Source: Enhygromyxa salina
Lineage (GTDB): Bacteria > Myxococcota_A > Polyangia > Nannocystales > Nannocystaceae
Length of the DNA stretch: 64,000 nucleotides
Reading direction: 5' to 3'
Assembly: GCF_000737335.2 (NCBI RefSeq)
Contig: NZ_JMCC02000031.1
Location: 62,001 to 126,000 of the forward strand
Part shown: in pieces, positions 40,831 through 50,939 of the stretch
Position numbering within the stretch: the first letter of the stretch is position 1
Layout: each line of letters begins with the position of its first letter
The notes under the pieces: model-generated
Told to the model about the DNA's origin: nothing
Database searches by the model: none
What the model saw: the letters and a program-made list of their open reading frames with translations, nothing else
Program-made: the position numbers and the translations under genes

Positions 40831-41870
40831 ATCGCTCGATCGCGTATTTGTTGGGACTGCCGCTGGGTCTGGCGCTCGCGCTCACAGCCGGCTGCGGCGG
40901 CAGCTCGGGCGGCACCAGCGACGGTGCAGAAGGCGTCAGCACCGAAGAGGACACGGGGGTCGGCGTTGACACCGACAACCCCACGACGGGGGCCAAGCTC
41001 GACCTTCAGGGCGAGATGGACCTGCCCGAGGGTGAGCCGATCGGCTGCGAGAAGATCGACTTCTTGTTCGTCATCGATTCTTCGGGCTCGATGGCCGACA
41101 ACCAAGCCAACTTGATTGCGAGCTTTCCGGGGCTGGTCGCGGCGATGATGGACAACGTCGCGGCCGACGACTGGCACGTGATGGTCGTCGACAGCGACGG
41201 GCAGTGGGGCGGGACCGACTGCGCCAACGCGTGCATGACCTTGAACGCGTGCCCCGGCGCCCCAGAGTTCGACTGCGACACGCCGCCGCCAACCCTGTGC
41301 GACATCAGCTTGGGTGGCGGCGTGATCGCGCCAATGGGCCAGGCCGCCAGCAACCAAGACTGCGCGCTGGCCAGCGACAGCCGCTACGTCCAGGCCGGCG
41401 AGCCGGACCTGCTCTCGGCGTTCTCGTGCGTGGCCAAGGTCGGCGTTGACGGCAGCGACACGGAGCGGCCGATGGGCGCGATGGTCCGCGCGCTCGGGCC
41501 CGAGCTTGGCGAGCCGGGCGGCTGCAACCAGGGCTTTGTGCGGGACGACGCGATCTTGGTGGTCACGATCATCACCGACGAGCCCGACGAGCACTCGGTC
41601 GGTGAGCCTGGCGATTGGTTCGACGCCGTCGTCGCTGCCAAGGGCGGGCAACCCGAGGCCGTCGTCGTGCTCGGGCTGCTGCCAGACGGCGATCTGGCCA
41701 TGCCGCTGTGCGGGGTCGAGTCCGTCCCCGCGCCGCGGATGAGCGCGTTCTTGCAGCTGTTCGAGAACAACAGCCGCGCGTCGATCTGCGAGCCCGACTA
41801 CAGCCCATTCTTTCTCGAGTCGGTGTCGGTGATCAGCGAGGCCTGCGACAATTTTGTGCCGATCGGGTAG
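40827..41870 (+). CDS. vWA-domain lipoprotein
   Basis: A 347-aa lipoprotein starting with GTG at 40827, overlapping the previous stop (GTGA). LLGLPLGLALALTAGC ends in a lipobox Cys. A short Thr/Asp/Gly-rich linker follows, then a von Willebrand factor A domain: IDFLFVIDSSGSMADNQANL has the MIDAS motif DxSxS, and DAILVVTIITDEPDEHSVGE the Asp of the third MIDAS loop. Several Cys pairs (CANACMTLNACPGAPEFDC) suggest disulfides. It is likely a surface binding protein working with the adjacent MYXO-CTERM protein. Confidence 0.9.
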   Translation: MNRSIAYLLGLPLGLALALTAGCGGSSGGTSDGAEGVSTEEDTGVGVDTDNPTTGAKLDLQGEMDLPEGEPIGCEKIDFLFVIDSSGSMADNQANLIASFPGLVAAMMDNVAADDWHVMVVDSDGQWGGTDCANACMTLNACPGAPEFDCDTPPPTLCDISLGGGVIAPMGQAASNQDCALASDSRYVQAGEPDLLSAFSCVAKVGVDGSDTERPMGAMVRALGPELGEPGGCNQGFVRDDAILVVTIITDEPDEHSVGEPGDWFDAVVAAKGGQPEAVVVLGLLPDGDLAMPLCGVESVPAPRMSAFLQLFENNSRASICEPDYSPFFLESVSVISEACDNFVPIG

Positions 41871-41886
41871 GCTCGCGCCAATTCCC

Positions 41887-43050
41887 ATGGCTTGGTGTCG
41901 CTGCGTCCATCCACCCGTCCTTGGCCCTGCGTTGGCTGCCCTCTCGTGCCTGCTGAGCGCAGGTGGCTGTGGCGGCGGCGCGGGCCAGGATACGTCGCCC
42001 TTCGCGACGGGCACGTCCACTGGAACGCTCACGCAGACGGGCGCCAGCGACACGACCGGCGGTGACGGTGATGGTGACGGTGACTCGGGCGACGGCGACG
42101 GCGATCCGGGTGATGGCGACGGCGACGAGACGCTCTTCGATGTGGCCGAGGGCGGCGGCGACGGCGACGGCGACGGCGACTGCACGCTCCCGCACGTGCC
42201 GTGTGATGCCGCGACCACGGACCCGTTCAACGCGCTTGGCCTTGGCTGCCCCGGCGAGCTGCAGATCAACCCCTCAATTGACGCTCACCAAGACGGCATG
42301 GGCGTTCGCTCGAGCTTTGGCGCGACCGCGACCTACGATCCGCAGGAGGGCTCCTCGTACTTCGTGCTCTCGACCGGTCACGTCGCGGAGCTCGACGACG
42401 AGCCCGTCAACCCAGGCGACCAGATCTACCATTGCAACAAGTGGTTCTCGCCCGGCGACGGCATGGACACCACCAACTTTCCGGCGCCAATCAAGAAGAA
42501 CAACGTCAACGGTGATTGCCTGAGCAATCCGGCGTTGGTTGGTACCGGCGACTGCTCCAACACGATCCAAGCCCAGTTTCAGCAGAGCGGCTGGAAGTAC
42601 GACTATCAGGAGATCCGCTTTAGCGTAACTGTGCCCGAGGACGCGCACGCGCTGGCGTTTGACGTGGCCTACTTCACGACGGAGTGGCCAGTGTTCGCGG
42701 GCCAGTCCTACAACGACATGTTCATCGCCTGGCTCGAGGCGCCAAACTGGACCGGCAACATCTCGTTCGATGACGGCGGCCACGCGCTCTCACTCAACGC
42801 CGCGTTCTTCGACTACGAGGACCAAGACGGCCTGCTCCCCGAGTTCGCGGGCACCTGCATGCGCTACGGTGCCGGCACTCCGTGGCTGACGACGACCGCC
42901 GAGGTCGTGCCCGGCGATCAGATCGAGCTGGTGTTTGCGATCTTCGATCTCGACGACGTCAACCTCGACAGCTTCGTGTTTCTCGACAACTTCAGGTGGC
43001 TGTGCGAGGGCGGCGGCGGGCCGTCGACCATGCCAGTGCCAGTCCCCTGA
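41887..43050 (+). CDS. Choice-of-anchor-L domain lipoprotein
   Basis: A 387-aa lipoprotein; ATG 41887 gives MAWCRCVHPPVLGPALAALS with a lipobox at SAGGC. Gly-Asp repeats follow at about 55-95. The C-terminal 270 residues match the choice-of-anchor-L pattern: HALAFDVAYFTTEWPVF, YNDMFIAWLEAPNWTGNISF, AGTCMRYGAGTPWLTTTAEV and DVNLDSFVFLDNFRW. This domain occurs in secreted proteins with various sorting tails. It starts 16 bp after the vWA gene, so the three genes 38950-43050 form an apparent surface-protein operon. Confidence 0.85.
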   Translation: MAWCRCVHPPVLGPALAALSCLLSAGGCGGGAGQDTSPFATGTSTGTLTQTGASDTTGGDGDGDGDSGDGDGDPGDGDGDETLFDVAEGGGDGDGDGDCTLPHVPCDAATTDPFNALGLGCPGELQINPSIDAHQDGMGVRSSFGATATYDPQEGSSYFVLSTGHVAELDDEPVNPGDQIYHCNKWFSPGDGMDTTNFPAPIKKNNVNGDCLSNPALVGTGDCSNTIQAQFQQSGWKYDYQEIRFSVTVPEDAHALAFDVAYFTTEWPVFAGQSYNDMFIAWLEAPNWTGNISFDDGGHALSLNAAFFDYEDQDGLLPEFAGTCMRYGAGTPWLTTTAEVVPGDQIELVFAIFDLDDVNLDSFVFLDNFRWLCEGGGGPSTMPVPVP

Positions 43051-43244
43051 GCCGCGCGGAAGCCAGAGCGATTCCTGCGCGCTCGCCGAGCGTCGGCGTG
43101 CCAATCATTCGCGGGCCCAGTGCTGCGCGCGCAGGCGGCTGTCAGCGCCCGAACATCGCCACCCGTTGCGCGCAATTTTTTTGCTCATGATGTGATCGCG
43201 GCTGCTCGGATATGGAGGCAGCTTTTGCCCGCTGGGGCGCTGCC

Positions 43245-43290
43245 CTTGGCTGCAGTCCGCCGAGGAGGAGGCTCGCCCGAGCTGAAGTGA
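43245..43290 (+). repeat. Dispersed hairpin repeat, copy D
   Basis: GCAGTCCGCCGAGGAGGAGG followed by CTCGCCCGAGCTGAAG, matching the core and tail of copy B at 17494. It lies just before the kinase start codon at 43294. Confidence 0.5.
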
Positions 43291-43293
43291 GTC

Positions 43294-44970
<1,677 letters not shown>

Positions 44971-44974
44971 TTCG

Positions 44975-45044
44975 TTGGGCCGGTTAGGCCGGTTAGGCCG
45001 GTTGGGCCGGTTGGGCCGGTTGGGCCGGTTGGGCCGGTTGGGCC
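44975..45044. repeat. 9-bp tandem repeat, nearly 8 units
   Basis: TTGGGCCGG repeated about 7.8 times, two units with TTAGGCCGG. It begins 5 bp after the kinase stop codon and lies between that gene and the CNNM transporter gene. Confidence 0.92.
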
Positions 45045-45087
45045 TGCTGAAGATCGACCGCGGCCTGAGCGGGCCGCGTGGTCGGGT

Positions 45088-46119
45088 ATGGTCTCCCCCA
45101 TGCTCGGCCTCGTCCTCGCGGTCCTCAGCGTGCTCGTGGCCTCGGCGCTCTGCTCGGGGGCCGAGGCCGCGCTGTTCTCCGTCTCGCTCGTCAAGGCCCA
45201 GGCCCTTGCAGCAGAGGGCAGCGCAAAGGGGCGCGCGCTCCTCGAGATCCGCGCCGCGATGGAGCGGCCGATCGCCGCGATCGTCATCCTCAACAATATC
45301 GCGAACATCGTCGGCAGCATCATCGTGGGTAGCCTCGCCGCCGGGATTCTGGGTGAGACCTGGCTGGGCGTGTTCTCGGGCGTGCTCACGTTCATGGTCA
45401 TCGTGTTCTCCGAGATCATCCCCAAGACCATCGGAGAGCGAAACGCGGACGCCCTCGCCCCGGCGATCGCCCGAACGGTCTTGACCGTCACCAAGCTGCT
45501 CACGCCGTTGATCTGGTTCATCGAGCTGGTGACCCGGCCGATCGTTGGCGAGAGCAAGGCTGGGCTGACCGTCAACGAGGCGCAGATTCGGATGCTCGCT
45601 GGGATCGCGGCGAAGCAGGGATCGATCGGCACCAACGAGTCGGAGCTGATCCGCCGGGCCTTCACCCTCGACGATCGGCGGGCCCGAGAGATCATGACGC
45701 CGCGGGTGAGCATGAGCTCGCTGCGCGGCGACGCGACCCTCGAGGACTGCCGCGCGGCGATCGTCAGCTCGCAGCACACGCGCCTGGTCGTCGTCGGGAA
45801 CTCGCGCGACGACGTGATCGGGGTCGTGCTGCGCAGCGAGCTGCTCGTCGAGCTGCTCGAAGGCCGCGGGGGCGCCCGGCTGCGCGACATCGCCGAGGAG
45901 GTTCCGACCACGACCGAGGACGTCCGAGCCGACGCGCTGTTGCGCGAATTTCAGACCAGCCGCCGCCACCTCGCCGTGGTCCTCGACGAGTTTGGCGGGG
46001 TCGCTGGGGTCGTGACGCTCGAGGATGTGCTGGAGATCCTGACGGGCGAGATCGTCGACGAGACCGACCAGGTGGTCGATCTGCGCGCGGGCGTCAACTC
46101 ACCCCAGCCACGGGGGTAG
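45088..46119 (+). CDS. CNNM/DUF21-CBS membrane transporter (hemolysin-family)
   Basis: A 343-aa protein with a DUF21 membrane domain (about 5-135; LGLVLAVLSVLVASALCSGA, PIAAIVILNNIANIVGSIIV, VFSEIIPKTIGER) and a pair of CBS domains (about 205-325; REIMTPRVSMSSLRGDATLE, LREFQTSRRHLAVVLDEFGG). The NxxxxE/IPKT motifs are typical of CorC/YtfL-type Mg2+ or Co2+ exporters. The usual C-terminal CorC_HlyC domain is missing; the protein ends shortly after the CBS pair. The stop codon lies within a G-rich motif. It probably exports divalent cations. Confidence 0.92.
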   Translation: MVSPMLGLVLAVLSVLVASALCSGAEAALFSVSLVKAQALAAEGSAKGRALLEIRAAMERPIAAIVILNNIANIVGSIIVGSLAAGILGETWLGVFSGVLTFMVIVFSEIIPKTIGERNADALAPAIARTVLTVTKLLTPLIWFIELVTRPIVGESKAGLTVNEAQIRMLAGIAAKQGSIGTNESELIRRAFTLDDRRAREIMTPRVSMSSLRGDATLEDCRAAIVSSQHTRLVVVGNSRDDVIGVVLRSELLVELLEGRGGARLRDIAEEVPTTTEDVRADALLREFQTSRRHLAVVLDEFGGVAGVVTLEDVLEILTGEIVDETDQVVDLRAGVNSPQPRG

Positions 46120-46138
46120 GGTATAGGGTAGGGGAGGG
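46112..46138 (+). other. G-quadruplex-type motif over a stop codon
   Basis: GGGGG-TA-GGG-TATA-GGG-TA-GGGG-A-GGG: five G-runs with loops of 1-4 nt on the sense strand of the CNNM gene, including its TAG stop (46117-46119). Confidence 0.7.
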
Positions 46139-46272
46139 TAGGCTGAGCGCCGACTGGGCGGCGCCCGAGCGAAGCCGTTGGCGGCGAGATGTAGCGCCTG
46201 CTCACGCATTGGACGTCTTCACTTCTTGCGACGCCATGCCCAATGGGGATAGGATGACTCGGGGTTCGTCTC

Positions 46273-47631
46273 ATGAAGAAATCGGCGATTATTTGTACTT
46301 TGGGCTTGGCGCTTGGCTGTTCAAGCAGCGACGGCGGAGCTGACACTGATTCCAGCGGCATCAGTGCCAGCGGCGAAACTGGGAACAGCTCCAGCGCTGA
46401 CACCAACACCAACACAAACAGCAACGGTGATGGCGACGCTGGCGATGGTGACTCCGGCGACGGTGACTCCGGTGACGGCGACGGTGACCCCGGCGATGGT
46501 GACGGTGATTCCGGCGATGGCGGCACTGGCAGCAACCAGAAGTTCGACACCTTGACGGTCCCCGATGCTGCCTTCAACTGCGGCAGCGGTGGCAACGACG
46601 ATCCCGAGTTCTCGTATCTTTGGGCGGCCAACAGCTCGCAGGGCACGATCACCAAGATCGACACCAAGACGGTCACGGAGGTCGGGCGCTACCAGGTCCG
46701 CCCCGACGGCGCAGGCTCACCGTCTCGCACCTCGGTCAGCCTCTCGGGCGACGTCGCGGTCGCCAGTCGCAGCGGCGGCGTGACCAAGATCTACGCGAAC
46801 GAAGAGTCGTGCCAGGAGTCCAACGGGATGCCCGGCATCCAGACCTCCAACAGCAACCAGGCGCTGCCGTGGGGCACGGAAGAGTGCGTCGCCTGGCACA
46901 AGCCAATGCAGTACGCGTCGCAGCGCCCGGTCGCCTGGGGTGCGGGTGAGTTCAACGAAGGCACCTGCTACTGGGAAGACGAAGAGCTGTGGACCGCCGC
47001 GACCCAGGGCCAGACCATCGACGTCTACGTGCTCGATGGTGAGGACGGCTCAACCAAAGAGATGATCACCCTCCAGGGCGTCGCCGCCAGCTACTACGGC
47101 ATCTACGGCGGCGCCGTCGATGGCAACGGCGACTTTTGGGGCTCGCAGCTCGGCGCCGGCAAGCTGGTCCGGGTCAACCGCGCGGACATGACCTACGACA
47201 TCTGGCAGATGCCGGTGAGTGGGTACGGCATGACCGTCGACTCCGAGGGCTACGTGTGGACCTGCAGCAGCAGCGTCGCGCGCTTCGACCCCATGACAGA
47301 GACCTGGCAGACCGCGGCAGTCGGCGGCTACACCGGCTGCATGGCCGACGCAGGCGAAGACGGGCTGCTGTGGGTGTCGCAAGGCGGCAACGGGGTCATG
47401 GGCATCAACCGCGACACCCTGATGGTCGAGAAGCAGTGGGCCGCTGGCGGCTCGTACGGCATCAGCATCGACTTCGAGGGCTACGTGTGGGCGGTGGCCA
47501 ACGGCAGCACCGCCAGCAAGATCGACCCCGAGACCGGGCAGTTCTGGACCTACAACGGGCTGGTTGGCGCGTACACGTACTCGGACATGACCGGCTACGC
47601 GCTGACCAACGTCGGCTCGCCCAGCGGCTGA
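46273..47631 (+). CDS. Beta-propeller lipoprotein with Gly-Asp linker
   Basis: A 452-aa lipoprotein: MKKSAIICTLGLALGCSSSD has a short signal and Cys16. Ser/Thr/Asn-rich and GDGDSGDG linkers extend to about residue 90. The rest looks like a Vgb/SMP-30-type propeller with repeating blades such as YLWAANSSQGTITKIDTKTV, DFWGSQLGAGKLVRVNRADM, GYVWTCSSSVARFDPMTETW, LLWVSQGGNGVMGINRDTLM and GYVWAVANGSTASKIDPETG. Cys residues are spread through the domain. It probably binds a ligand at the cell surface. Transcribed alone; the downstream gene is convergent. Confidence 0.87.
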   Translation: MKKSAIICTLGLALGCSSSDGGADTDSSGISASGETGNSSSADTNTNTNSNGDGDAGDGDSGDGDSGDGDGDPGDGDGDSGDGGTGSNQKFDTLTVPDAAFNCGSGGNDDPEFSYLWAANSSQGTITKIDTKTVTEVGRYQVRPDGAGSPSRTSVSLSGDVAVASRSGGVTKIYANEESCQESNGMPGIQTSNSNQALPWGTEECVAWHKPMQYASQRPVAWGAGEFNEGTCYWEDEELWTAATQGQTIDVYVLDGEDGSTKEMITLQGVAASYYGIYGGAVDGNGDFWGSQLGAGKLVRVNRADMTYDIWQMPVSGYGMTVDSEGYVWTCSSSVARFDPMTETWQTAAVGGYTGCMADAGEDGLLWVSQGGNGVMGINRDTLMVEKQWAAGGSYGISIDFEGYVWAVANGSTASKIDPETGQFWTYNGLVGAYTYSDMTGYALTNVGSPSG

Positions 47632-47798
47632 TCTTGATCCTGGATGAACGCGTCGACGGCTAGCCATTGCTTGGCTAGCCACGCGCGGAACTCGGGGGGT
47701 TGCCGCGGGACTTCGTTAGCGGGCACTCGCCACACGCGTGCCCGCAGCGTCGCCCAGGTCAGCCCGCCAAGCACCAGCTCGCCCAACGTCCCAGCCAA
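47595..47798 (-). pseudogene. Fragment resembling the C-terminus of an acyltransferase
   Basis: A minus-strand frame reads GGLTWATLRARVWRVPANEV, then PPEFRAWLAKQWLAVDAFIQ, and stops at 47595. The pattern resembles the C-terminal end of YihG/PlsC-like acyltransferases (WLxxLWxxxDxxI). The upstream side runs into a dispersed hairpin repeat and no catalytic HxxxxD motif is present. I read it as a truncated relic; the similarity is from memory and uncertain. Confidence 0.35.
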
Positions 47799-47810
47799 CT
47801 CGAGGCCGGC

Positions 47811-47870
47811 ATGAACCGGTCGACGAATACCGCCTGCGAGCGGGCGAGGCGTCCTGCCCGAGCTGAATGA
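47811..47870 (+). repeat. Dispersed hairpin repeat, copy E
   Basis: ATGAACCGGTCGACGAAT...CGCCTGCGAGCGGGCGAGG followed by CGTCCTGCCCGAGCTGAATG, related to copies A and B. It lies just downstream of the DJ-1/PfpI stop on the minus strand and may serve as a terminator. Confidence 0.6.
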
Positions 47871-47880
47871 CAGCTCGCTC

Positions 47881-48642
47881 TCAACCGCCAGCGTACTCGG
47901 CGAGCAGGGCCACGAACTCGTCCGCGAACTTGTAGCTGTCGGTGAAGTAGCGGGCCGACAGGTAGTTTCGATCGCGCAGGGTGAACCCGTAGTCGCGTCG
48001 CTCTGGCCCCTCGCGGCGCAGCAAGAACGGACCGGTCTCGAAGTCGGCCGCGGCGGCCAAGGCCTGCGTGACCTCGTCCTGCACGGTCTGCGCGTAGGTG
48101 CGGTAGTAGGAGCCCAGCCACAGCCCCGTCATTGCCCAGGCCATGCGTTCTTGCGCGTTGGTCAGGGCGGTCGTCCTGCGCCCGTGCAGGACCGAGCGGC
48201 CGGTCTTGGGATCGCGGGCACGCGCGACCACCAGCACGCCATGACACAGCGCGCCGACGGGCTTGTTGTCGAGCATGTACTTGGCGACCAGCGCCTGGAC
48301 CTGCTCGGACTCGAGGTAGGGCTTCATGCTGGGCGCGTGGCCGCCGGTCAGGACCACGGCGTCGAACGCTTCGGGATCGAGCTGGTCGAACGACAGCGGG
48401 TGCTGAAACGCGTCGCTGTCGGCCATCTGTGCGTAGAGGTCGCGAGCGTGGGTGACGGCGCGTAGCCACTGCCGCCAGATCGCAAACCCGCGGCCGCTGA
48501 CGATCCGGCGATCCGCGGCGGCTGGCTGGCCATCGGGGGTGGCGAACACGACCTCGTGGCCGGCGTCGATCAGCGCGCGCCAGGGCACTGACGACTCGGT
48601 CGGGTCGAAGTCGCGGGAGGGGAGGGGGAACAGGATCTTCAT
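47881..48642 (-). CDS. DJ-1/PfpI family protein (Hsp31-like)
   Basis: A 253-aa class I glutamine amidotransferase-like protein. MKILFPLPSRDFDPTESSVP starts the domain, FDAVVLTGGHAPSMKPYLES follows the family pattern, and GALCHGVLVVARA carries the nucleophile-elbow Cys. The length and the ESSVPW / GRRTTAL segments resemble the Hsp31/glyoxalase III subgroup rather than short DJ-1. It is divergent from an aldonolactone oxidase gene. The exact activity (deglycase, glyoxalase or chaperone) cannot be told from the sequence. Confidence 0.9.
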   Translation of the reverse strand: MKILFPLPSRDFDPTESSVPWRALIDAGHEVVFATPDGQPAAADRRIVSGRGFAIWRQWLRAVTHARDLYAQMADSDAFQHPLSFDQLDPEAFDAVVLTGGHAPSMKPYLESEQVQALVAKYMLDNKPVGALCHGVLVVARARDPKTGRSVLHGRRTTALTNAQERMAWAMTGLWLGSYYRTYAQTVQDEVTQALAAAADFETGPFLLRREGPERRDYGFTLRDRNYLSARYFTDSYKFADEFVALLAEYAGG

Positions 48643-48800
48643 CGGCTCGGACTGGCTTCAGCTCGTGCACGCATGCGCGGACTGGAGGCCCCTTATACCT
48701 CCGCAGGCGGACGCAGGCAGGTACGGCTCTAAGGGTTGGCCGGGTGGCTGGGGCGCGTCTTAGCGCTGGCACTGAGCTGCGATAGCATCGCCGCAGGATC

Positions 48801-50720
48801 ATGAAGCGCGACCAACTGCGGCAACATCCGGCCTACGCGGCCTTGACCCCCGAGGAGCAGGCCGCGATCGATGAGCGGCTCGAGGGCTGGCACCTCGACG
48901 CGCTGGCGGTGGCGGCGGCGACAGGCGGGGTCGCGGAGCTCGACCCCAGCGATCTACGGTTTTGGCTGGCATCCACGGCGCGACGTCCGTGGGCGATGAT
49001 CAGCCTGTGCGACCAGCCCGAGCAGGCCAACGCGCTGTTCGAGGGGTTGCTCGCGGCGGTGCCCGAGCTCGCCGAGCACGAGCAGCGTCCCAAGCTCGTC
49101 GCGCTCGCGCGCGACATGAGCCGCGCGCTGATCGTGGCCGACAACGCGCGCCGCGAGCAGGGCTTTGTCCGGGATGAGCAGCTCGCTGCGCTCTGTGATC
49201 AGATCGACAAGCTCGAGCGCGCGGATCCGCGGTGGAACGACGCGAGCGTGGTGGCGATCTTGCGCGTGGCCAAGCTCGAGGAGCTCGCCAACGCGCTGGT
49301 TGACCACACCCGCTCGACCCGCGGCGTCCAAGGCTTCCTGTCTCGCGTGGGTGAGCGGCTCTCGACCAAGCTGTTCGACCTGGTCCACGGCGGGCTGTAT
49401 TTGGCGACAGGCAACGCCGAGCACGAGGGCCACTACGAGGATGGCGAGTGGACCAACTGGACCGCCAGCTACCGGGCCCGCCCGGCCGCGTACCTGTGCC
49501 CAAGCAGCGAGGACGAGCTGTGCAGCGCGATCTCGAAGGCCAGCGAGCTGCGGGTGGTCGGTGGCGGGCACAGCTTCAACGATGGCCCCCTGTGTTCGGC
49601 GCACATGATCTCGCTCGACGCGTACGGGCGGATCCTAAACCTCGACCCCGAGCGCAAGACCGCGCGGGTCCAGGCGGGCATTCGTCTGCGGGATCTGAAC
49701 AAGGCGCTGTGGGAGGCGAGCTTGGGCCTGCCGGTGTTGGGCTCGACCGACAGCCAGAGCATTGGCGGGCTCGTGGCCACGGATCTCCACGGCACCGGTC
49801 GCGACGCTGGGTTCTTGTCGGAGCAGATCTTGTCGCTGCGGGTGATCGCCGCTGACGGCGTGGCCCAGACCGTGCGTCCCGGCGATCCGCTGTTTCACGC
49901 GGCGATCGGCGGGATCGGGACCTGCGGGGTCGTGAGCGAGGTCGAGCTGCAGCTCGTTGATTCGTTCCACGTCGAGAAGGTCACGCAGATGGTCGATCGC
50001 GCCCACGCGGAGTCCAGCCTCGATGGCCTGCTGCGCGCCAACGATCACATCAGCTTCTATTACATTGGTGGTGCCCGCGAGGCGGAGGCCGTGCGCGTGC
50101 ACCAGTGGAATCGCAGCAGCGCGCCGCTGACCCCCAAGTGGGAGAAGCTCGAGACCCGCAACGAGCTGTCCGACTTTGCCGTCAGCGCGTTCGTACCTGG
50201 GCTCGCCCGGCGGATCGCCGACATCGACGAGGACGCGTGGCTCTCGGACTTGGTCGCCCCGGATCACACCGTTGTCATGCCCGGCAGCCGCGGGTTTGGA
50301 CGCAAGCTGTTCTACCGCCACGACGAGATCGAATTTGGCGTGCCCTTCGAGCGCTACCAGGTCTGCCTGAATCAGATCTTGGCGCTGTTGAGCGCCGAGG
50401 ACTTCTTCTCGATCGTCGAGTGTAGGTTCACGCCTGATCGCTCGCAGTCGCTGATCGGCCCGGGCGCCGGGCGGCGCAGCGCGTATATCGAGCTGGCCAC
50501 GCCGTTGTCTCGGGATCACGAGCGGGTGTTTGCGAAGGCCGAAGAGATCCTGCGCGAGCACGATGGGCAGCCGCACTTGGGCAAGAAGACCAACGTGAGC
50601 GCGCAGGACATGCTCGAGATCCACGGGGATCGCTTCGTTCGCTTTCAAGCGGTCCGGGCCGCGCAGGATCCCAACGGTAAGTTCCTCAACGCGTTCACGC
50701 AGCGGGTGCTTGGGGGGTAG
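48801..50720 (+). CDS. FAD-linked aldonolactone oxidase with N-terminal helical extension
   Basis: A 639-aa flavoprotein. Residues about 225-400 are the PCMH-type FAD domain: PSSEDELCSAISKASELRVV and VVGGGHSFND (252-261), where His257 is the likely flavin-linked residue, then GSTDSQSIGGLVATDLHGTG. The C-terminus is the ALO domain (FSIVECRFTPD; FVRFQAVRAAQDPNGKFLNA). Homologues oxidise D-arabinono-, L-gulono- or L-galactonolactone. The first 225 residues are an extra alpha-helical region (PAYAALTPEEQAAIDERLEG...) that I do not recognise and that is not part of the usual enzyme. Confidence 0.9.
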   Translation: MKRDQLRQHPAYAALTPEEQAAIDERLEGWHLDALAVAAATGGVAELDPSDLRFWLASTARRPWAMISLCDQPEQANALFEGLLAAVPELAEHEQRPKLVALARDMSRALIVADNARREQGFVRDEQLAALCDQIDKLERADPRWNDASVVAILRVAKLEELANALVDHTRSTRGVQGFLSRVGERLSTKLFDLVHGGLYLATGNAEHEGHYEDGEWTNWTASYRARPAAYLCPSSEDELCSAISKASELRVVGGGHSFNDGPLCSAHMISLDAYGRILNLDPERKTARVQAGIRLRDLNKALWEASLGLPVLGSTDSQSIGGLVATDLHGTGRDAGFLSEQILSLRVIAADGVAQTVRPGDPLFHAAIGGIGTCGVVSEVELQLVDSFHVEKVTQMVDRAHAESSLDGLLRANDHISFYYIGGAREAEAVRVHQWNRSSAPLTPKWEKLETRNELSDFAVSAFVPGLARRIADIDEDAWLSDLVAPDHTVVMPGSRGFGRKLFYRHDEIEFGVPFERYQVCLNQILALLSAEDFFSIVECRFTPDRSQSLIGPGAGRRSAYIELATPLSRDHERVFAKAEEILREHDGQPHLGKKTNVSAQDMLEIHGDRFVRFQAVRAAQDPNGKFLNAFTQRVLGG

Positions 50721-50939
50721 GGCTAAGGCGGCGAAACCAAGCCACGAGGTCGTTCGCCCAGGGCGAAGACGAAGACAGAAAGCCGGAGTCGTCAGTCCCG
50801 GCGAAGTCCGTGTCGTCCGCGTTGTCGACTCCGTCGTCCCGCTTGCCGCCAGCGTCACACGTGGGCAGCGACGGCGCAGGGTAGGGGGAGCGCCGTTCAA
50901 TTGCGCGCCGAGGTGGGCACGCCGGGTTCAATCGTGCAG

